Of a stretch of 64,000 nt of DNA, positions 58,076 to 64,000 are shown one piece after another. Source of the DNA: Patiria miniata (taxonomy: Eukaryota; Echinodermata; Asteroidea; Valvatida; Asterinidae); assembly GCF_015706575.1 (NCBI RefSeq), contig NW_024037055.1, positions 12,314,262 through 12,378,261 on the forward strand, written 5' to 3'. The stretch's first letter is position 1. Each line of letters opens with the position of its first letter. The notes beneath the pieces were generated by a model. That model saw only the letters and a list, made by a program, of their open reading frames with translations. It did no database searches and was not told where the DNA came from. The position numbers and the translations under genes are program-made.

Positions 58076-58449
58076 TAATAAACATGGTACGAATCCATCC
58101 AACACTGAGGGTTCATCCAACACAAGGGGTTCATCATTGTTTTCACTATTTCCGCGCAAAACCATGTTGTATTTGTTTACTTATATCTTGTTAATGTTCA
58201 TCAGGCAGCTGCGGTATTTCATTGGACCATTCCATTACGTTTTTTGATCGTGCAGTATTTGGATAAAGTGAAACATTATTTAAGGAGACAAACAGAATAG
58301 AAAGTTAACTTTGTGTCATTTAATAACTTTAACATTCACACAAAACACTGGATTTATTACTACATTGTATTTGTAAAATTGCACCCAGTTCCTCCTTGGT
58401 TTAAATCGCAAAACGACCACCACCGGACGCAATTTTGATGTATGCCGTA

Positions 58450-58840
58450 TTATAACACCTCATCCACAGATTCTTTGTCTTGATTGGCCGAGAGCGAGTC
58501 ACATGATACTTTCTATTTTTGCTATCTTTCTGTGCACGGCCAAAAGTACTATACCCGTAGCAACCAAAGTACTATACCATTAGCAACCAAAGTACTATTT
58601 CCACGGCGCGGTATTTGTGTGCAAATGCATGCTGGTGTGCGCGTTGCGCGTTGCGCGTTTTATTCCAAAGAGAGCGCGCCACAGAGTTGGGTTGAAAGAT
58701 TTCGCCAAGGGGTAGTTTGGAAGAGAGAAATACATTTTCCACCAATTTTGTATTGAAATTGAAGTTTATTTCAACTGTGTTCAGATTTAAATAATTTAAA
58801 ATATTAAAACCAAGCAGAATCTGTGGGTGAAGTGTTATAA
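58450..58840 (-). mobile_element. MITE family R2, copy C
   Basis: Inverse orientation relative to copies A and B, 391 bp, with both inverted ends (TTATAACACC and TTATAACACTTCACCCACAG) readable. It lacks the 159-bp insertion and is directly attached to foldback R copy C. Confidence 0.75.
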
Positions 58841-59159
58841 AACAAATATTGATTGCTTTATCTCGTGGTGAAGTAAAACTAGCCTCCCTCGGTGATCCAT
58901 GGAACATTCTATTTTCCCTCCGGCTTCGCCTCGGGACTAGGCCAAGTTCGGGCAAGGACCATTAGTCGACTAGTGGTTGATTTGTGACGTACCTTACGCC
59001 TGCGCACTAATAGCAAAGTGCGAACGTCTCTAGTCGAACGCTGGTCAAAATGTCATTGCAAAACGTCTGGATCCTGGCTCCCTGCTGTACGTTATGAACG
59101 CGCGCGGCTATGGTTACCAGCGAAGCAACCAACCCCAGTAGGTTGGTTCCAAATATTAT

Positions 59160-59783
59160 GGCCAAGTTCGGGCAAGGACCATTAGTCGACTAGTGGTTGA
59201 TTTGTGACGTACCTTACGCCTGCGCACTAATAGCAAAGTGCGAACGTCTCTAGTCGAACGCTGGTCAACATGTCGGCCAAGTTCGCGCAAGGACTATAGT
59301 TGACCAATGGTTAACTAACGTTTGCCCGAACTCTGTCTAGTCGACGGTGGTTGACTACGCTAGTCGACTATTTGGAACCAGCCTACTGGGGTTGGTTGCT
59401 TCGCTGGTAACCAATAGCCACGCGCATCCATAACGCTAGCAGAGAGCCAGGATCCAGAAGTTTTGCGATGACATTTTGACCAGCGTTTGACTAGAGATGT
59501 TCGCACGTTGCTATTAGTGCGCAGGCGTGAGGTACGTCACAAATCAACCACTAGTCGACTAATGGTCCTTGCCCGAACTTGGCCCATATTGCAAAACGTC
59601 TGGATCCTGGCTTCCTGCTGTACGTTATGAACGCGCGCGGCTATTGGTTACCAGCGAAGCAAGCAACCCCAGTAGGCTGGTTCCAAATAGTCGACTAGCG
59701 TAGTCAACCACCGTCGACTAGACAGAGTTCGGGCAAACGTTAGTTAACCATTGGTCAACTATAGTCCTTGCGCGAACTTGGCC
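59160..59783. mobile_element. Nested MITE, middle copy (about 314 bp plus insertion)
   Basis: Begins GGCCAAGTTCGGGCAAGGAC and ends CGCGAACTTGGCC. It is itself interrupted by the inner copy at 59275-59584. Reading across the inner copy restores the order seen uninterrupted in the outer one (CTGGTCAA-ATGTC, then TTGCAAAACGTCTGGATCC). Confidence 0.82.
59275..59584. mobile_element. Nested MITE, inner copy (310 bp, complete, inverted)
   Basis: Begins GGCCAAGTTCGCGCAAGGAC and ends GTCCTTGCCCGAACTTGGCC, lying in the opposite orientation to the two outer copies. It contains several GTCGACTAG motifs. No coding capacity and target duplication unclear. Confidence 0.85.
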
Positions 59784-59912
59784 TAAGTCAACTAGCGTAG
59801 TTAACCATCGTCGACTAGACAGAGTTCGGGCAAGCGTTAGTCGACCAATGGTTATAGTCCTTGCGCGAACTTGCCCAATGTCCATGGATCACCTCGGGAG
59901 GCTAGTTTTACT

Positions 59913-60382
59913 CACTGATATATAAAGACTGGACAGCTAATAAAGAGCCGCACAATGAATGAATTTGACGCCATATTGGTGAGACCGGCTGGTGATCTAC
60001 AAAGGACAAGTTGCCGTCTTTATAGACAGCATGATTTCTTTTGTAACGTCGCGGTTCACTTGACTTATATTTTGACCACCACCACTGACCACGGTTTACT
60101 ACAATTTTTCTAACGTCGTGGTCACTTTTATAATAATGCCGCAGATCACTTTTTCTTCGTTTTTGAAAAAATAATCACTACGGAAATGTGTCCCTTCACA
60201 ATAGGTGTACGTGACCAAAATGCGCGTCAACTGTTATACAACGCGCGCGTATTTACGCGTAGAGCGTTCGTATTATACGCGGCCATCTTCGTGAGACCGG
60301 GGGCGAATTGGTCAATATGCAAAGTCTACTGTGTGAATGTTGTATGCATATCCGCTATCCAGTCTTTATATAGAGATCAGTG
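59913..60382. mobile_element. hAT-like element, 470 bp, non-autonomous
   Basis: Ends CACTGATATATAAAGACTGG and, in inverse, CACTGATCTCTATATAAAG are flanked by an exact 8-bp duplication GTTTTACT (59905-59912 and 60383-60390). The interior has no transposase. Confidence 0.85.
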
Positions 60383-60383
60383 G

Positions 60384-60935
60384 TTTTACTACACCACTCG
60401 ACGCATTCAATATTTGTATAATAGACTGGCACAACTGTCCACACCGGAGATCTCCACGGTAGGCACATAAGTCGCATGCTTTGTTGGTAAAGAGATAACG
60501 CAGTACTGGAACAAATCTAAGGCTGCGACCCTGGGCAGTGATAGTACCTTCCTAGTTTGCGCGTCACGCGCGCGTACGAAGACGCGGGGAAATAGTAAAC
60601 TATTTAGCCAACTATACTATTCAGATCCAGATGAACAAAGTCTATGGACTACAAAATAGAAAACCTCCATCCCCACTCCCAAAGAAAAAGCTGGATGACG
60701 TCATCACAATGTCATTTATATCAGAGACGATTATTTCTATTAGGCTCTACGTGGCCTCAAAATAGGTTTTATGTAAGAAAATATTCTAGTTTCTTTAGAT
60801 GAAGAAATCGTTGGATGTCTCCGTCACTGTTAGCGCTTTTTACTTTATATCAGCGTGCTTTACATTATTATTACCCCTGATCATTGGGCCAATCAAACAT
60901 TCCAAATACCATCTCAGCTCCCTGGGGAGTATACA
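60384..60935. other. No gene recognised
   Basis: After the edge of the foldback R copy there is no supportable exon. A palindromic CRE-like TGACGTCA lies near 60696. Open frames here have no recognisable domain. Confidence 0.3.
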
Positions 60936-61232
60936 GCTCGAAAGAACGAAAACAATTCACACACATCCCTATTGTTTTCGTTTTGCTGAAAGAATACTGA
61001 ACTTTTTTGTGATCCATGGGGTAATTGGCAGAACCTTAAAACGGTGGTTGTGTATAAAATCCGTAACTTTAAAAGTACATGAGTGATTTGAATGATTCTT
61101 GTACTAAAATGAAGCTTATGAATGGGGCTTTAATATTCTAGATTTTGGAAGTGCTACATGTAGAACTTCACTAAAACAATAGTCCCGACATTTGGATTTC
61201 GTTTTTTTTTTTTTACTCACACTGTACAGTCC
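60936..61232 (+). repeat. Dispersed repeat with hairpin head, copy B (head flipped)
   Basis: The tail (TTTTTTGTGATCCATGGGG to CCCGACATTTGGATTTCG) aligns directly with copy A at 23978-24213. The hairpin head aligns with copy A only in inverse: the arm with CAGCAAAACG in copy A corresponds to CGTTTTGCTG on the other side here. Confidence 0.7.
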
Positions 61233-61239
61233 ACCACGA

Positions 61240-62590
61240 GCTTGTTTTCCTTCAAATCATTTTCCTTAAATGTAATCATAGCAGAAGCAACCTATGTAGT
61301 CAGTAAAAAGCAAGGAACATTTCACGAATTTCCAATAGTTTTCAGACATTTCAGAGAATTTACAGTTTGCACTAAATATATTGCAGTATTAAAATAATTT
61401 CGCGTGCTATGCTCTAGCTTTCGTTAAAAATAACGATAGCTATTTGCAAACGACAAGCTCGCCAACTAATTCAAATTTACACGACAAAATGCGCACAAAC
61501 GCAAGAGCAAGCAACCGTGGTTAGAAGTTCATGTACAAGCAGTTCGGTCGAATATCTCAAATTCTGTTGGTATTGTGCTGTTGGTAGAGTGAACATTTCC
61601 AAAATGATGTTGGAAAATCATCAAAAGTAAAATGATCCAGAAATTGATCCAGAAAAGATGCAGGAGTCAGCCACATGTGGATATAAAACATTTATATGGT
61701 AACGAAACTTTATGGTTAGCCTACATTATACATGTACACCGTAAGAAAACCGAATCAATCTGTACAATCATTGGTTTAGGGAATAATTAATAAGATGTCT
61801 TATTCAGAAATTTCAAAATATCAGTGGAAACATTTTTGAGAAACTTTATATCAGAATTTGTTTGTTATATCACAATATCAGATGACAAAACCAACTTGTA
61901 AAAACCATTTCATTTACAGTAAACAGTTGTGATTAATGACGTGTAAAACACCTTTGTACTGATAAATATTCCTTTTTGCCATACATTTTTTCAAACCTAC
62001 TTGATTCTTGACACAAAATTGCGTTTCATGCCAGTATATACCATTTAGTGTTTTCTTCCTTTCTTCTTAAATAAAGAGATAAGTATGACGAACAGTATCT
62101 CGATTTTTTGTGTATAATATTGCCCATATTTAACATACCATTAATATAACCCATAATGCATATACATATATATATATATGTATATAAAGACACTATATAA
62201 CATATAATGTCTACAAAAGATGCATTTCATTTCAGAAAAACACGGATGAGGTTTAAATATACTTTAGTTTGGGCAAAATGCATTTATGTAGCCTGATAAA
62301 TACCAATTTGGAAAAATGTTAAAACTAAAGTAACACCGGGCTTTTATTGATATAGTTTTCTCCAAAAAATATTCAACAGCCAGCTGTTATTTGCAACTGT
62401 AAATTAATTGATAGGTATACAAAATATCTATTTGTCTGAGTACGTCAGCCATTATTGTGTTTTTAGCCGATTTCTACTGCAGCAAAAACAGATGGACGTA
62501 TTTTTTTTTTTTTTTAAATCACCGAAGTAACCAATTGATGTATATCGGACATACACAGTTTATGTCTGACACATAGTAATATCGAAACTC
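61240..62590. other. No gene recognised; TA microsatellite
   Basis: AT-rich, with a (TA)n tract near 62165-62186 and a T run near 62502-62515. No exon or repeat edge could be supported. Confidence 0.4.
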
Positions 62591-62600
62591 CTGTCCTTAA

Positions 62601-63086
62601 AGAGGTTGTGGAATGCTCGAAGACATTTCCGTCATTTTTCGGATATATGTAGCCCAAGGTGTGATGAAATAAAAACGACTATTGTTTCTGTCATAAAATG
62701 AGTACAAAAGGTACTTTTGAGAGCCGTTTTTCAAGTCCTGTCATGGCTGTTTCGACCCGAACGTGCAATTTGTGTAAAAGTCGTCGTTGCGGGCAGCAAA
62801 CAAAACACAGTAAATCGTGACGTAATTAACAGGACTCCCGATGCAGAGTAGCATAAACGAGTCCTGTTTATTACGTCACGATTTACTGTGTTTTGTTTGC
62901 TGCCCGCAACGACGACTTTTACACAAATTGCACGTTCGGGTCGAAACAGGACCTGAAAAATAGCTCTCAAAAGTAACCTTTGAACTCATTTCATGACAGA
63001 AACAATAGTCGTTTTTATTTCATCACACCTTAGGCTACATATACCCAAAAAATGACGGAAATGTCTTCGAGCATTCCACAACCTCT
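62601..63086. mobile_element. TTAA-flanked foldback element, 486 bp
   Basis: Arms of about 235 bp (62597-62837 and 62859-63090) are near-perfect inverted repeats separated by a 21-bp loop. The ends read TTAAAGAGGTTGTGGAATGC with TTAA on both sides (62597-62600 and 63087-63090). No coding capacity. Confidence 0.88.
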
Positions 63087-63090
63087 TTAA

Positions 63091-63770
63091 TAATTTCAGA
63101 CAGTAACCTTATAATCAAATATATTACAAGAAAAATATGTCAAGAGCCATATGACTAGTCGACCGGGAAGTGAAATATATGTATTTTTACTCCCCCCCCC
63201 CCTGTTTTTTTTGGGGGGGAGAGGGAGGGTTTAGCATAAGAATATTCTAACTCCTTTTAGTATACTTTGACCTCATACTTCCATCCATCTAATTCCATTC
63301 GAATGTCTGAACTGAAATGGAAAGTACAACTATGAGTCATGATTTTAAGTTGTGAGTCGGGACTTTCAACATCTTTTTATCAAGTCCATTTCACGAATCT
63401 CAAGTTTTTTCAGGATAAGAAAGAAGAAAGTTTCCTAAATATAACTGTAACAGGTCAAAATGTAAAAAGTGTTTCTGGTTAACTAAGCCTGCAAAGCCAT
63501 GAATGAGACATGATGATTCAAACTGATAAAGAACAGGATTGCAGAATGTATGGTCAACGCTTCATATGAGTGATACGGAACTAGGCTACGACACAAAGCA
63601 ATCGTTTCTAGTATAGTAATCATTTCAGACAGGAATTGTGCTGGTCCCAGAGTGCCAGCCTAGCATCCTCTTAAGACTTACAACCTATCTCACTGACTGA
63701 CTTACTGTCACTTGAGACACTGGTTGTGGACTGGTGATGGGAGACATGTAATGCTATTGTATAGGATTAC
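63091..63770. other. No gene recognised
   Basis: Contains a C run followed by T and G runs near 63191-63220. Nothing else stands out. Confidence 0.4.
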
Positions 63771-63773
63771 CCA

Positions 63774-64000
63774 GTGGGGTGCTGTGGCCCAATGGTTATG
63801 GTGTTTGTTGTGGTACATGGGTTCAAGTCCTAATGGCGAACATGGTGCATGTGCTCTTGAGCAAGGCACTTTACCATTACTGCTTCGTCCTTTGGATGGG
63901 CCGTAGAGCTGTAGGTCCCGTGCGTTGTGTAAGCATGTTAAAGAACCCAGTGACACTTGTCACTAAGTGAAGGGCTTGCCCCGTGTTTCTGGCAGTGGCT
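63774..64000 (+). mobile_element. tRNA-derived SINE (runs off the window)
   Basis: The head looks like a tRNA gene: A-box-like TGGCCCAATGG (63785) and B-box GGTTCAAGTCC (63820) at the expected spacing for pol III. A body follows with CTCTTGAGCAAGGCACTTTA and TTAAAGAACCCAGTGACACT. It has no tRNA 3' half and continues past the tRNA length, so it is a SINE rather than a gene. Its 3' end lies outside the window. Confidence 0.75.

Larger units (their letters stand above)
58940..59876. mobile_element. Nested MITE, outer copy (about 313 bp plus insertion)
   Basis: Begins GGCCAAGTTCGGGCAAGGAC and ends TTGCGCGAACTTGCCC. Its interior is interrupted by a second copy of the same family at 59160-59783. 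Without that copy it is about 313 bp. Confidence 0.8.
58836..60423 (-). repeat. Foldback repeat R, copy C, interrupted twice
   Basis: The outer ends are ACAAATATTGATTGC (58842) and GCATTCAATATTTGTATAAT (60403). Between them the R palindrome is split first by a triple MITE nest (58940-59876) and then by a hAT-like element (59913-60382). Without these it would be about 170-180 bp, like copies A and B. Confidence 0.75.

Noticed and set aside
1-64000. A new multi-gene defence, toxin or biosynthetic system
   Set aside because: Only UGT and lectin-type host genes and mobile elements are visible; no co-directed gene set or shared regulation supports such a system.

Overview
The window looks like nuclear DNA of a marine invertebrate, most likely a deuterostome (echinoderm, hemichordate or cephalochordate). 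The evidence is indirect: AT-rich sequence, intron-containing genes with GT-AG junctions, a Gmr1-type Ty3/gypsy element (a group described from deuterostomes), and very many non-autonomous DNA transposons. I cannot name the species. No bacterial-type operon, CRISPR array, rRNA or free-standing tRNA gene is visible.

Host genes. Three gene models can be supported. The first is an apparently intact five-exon UDP-glycosyltransferase (UGT) gene on the plus strand (5215-8920, 554 codons plus stop). The second is a close paralogue in inverted orientation on the minus strand (52833 down to 41087). Its five exons and all splice sites match the first copy, and exons 2-5 are identical in length. Its exon 1 is interrupted by a 287-bp hAT-type MITE with an 8-bp target duplication. 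The third is a single long exon on the minus strand (15452-16225) coding for a secreted C-type-lectin-like plus PAN/apple protein, which may continue into a further exon.

Layout. 1-5000: no convincing gene, only repeat debris. 5165-8940: UGT copy 1 with its TATA box and poly(A) signal. 8960-15450: MITEs, a 19-bp minisatellite and a LINE tail. 15452-16225: lectin exon. 17133-33790: nested retroelements. An old, badly broken LTR element (about 18150-33238) received a young, whole-looking Gmr1-like element (24566-32483, target duplication GATTG) inside its 3' LTR. 34461-41050: a second, canonical-order Ty3/gypsy element, broken and cut off just next to the 3' end of UGT copy 2. 41087-52833: UGT copy 2, whose introns are swollen with MITEs, a perfect 61-bp palindrome, a LINE and a tyrosine-recombinase (DIRS/Ngaro-like) fragment. 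52994-64000: more repeats, including a three-level nest of one MITE family inside another foldback element (58836-60423), a 486-bp foldback, and a tRNA-derived SINE at the right edge.

How it fits together. The UGT pair is an inverted duplication that kept an ancestral intron-2 MITE in both copies and later diverged by transposon load. Copy 1 can still encode a membrane-anchored glycosyltransferase of the ER lumen, while copy 2 looks silenced or reshaped by its exon insertion. I see no new multi-gene system. The most distinctive material is the layered architecture of the mobile elements and the inverted UGT pair.
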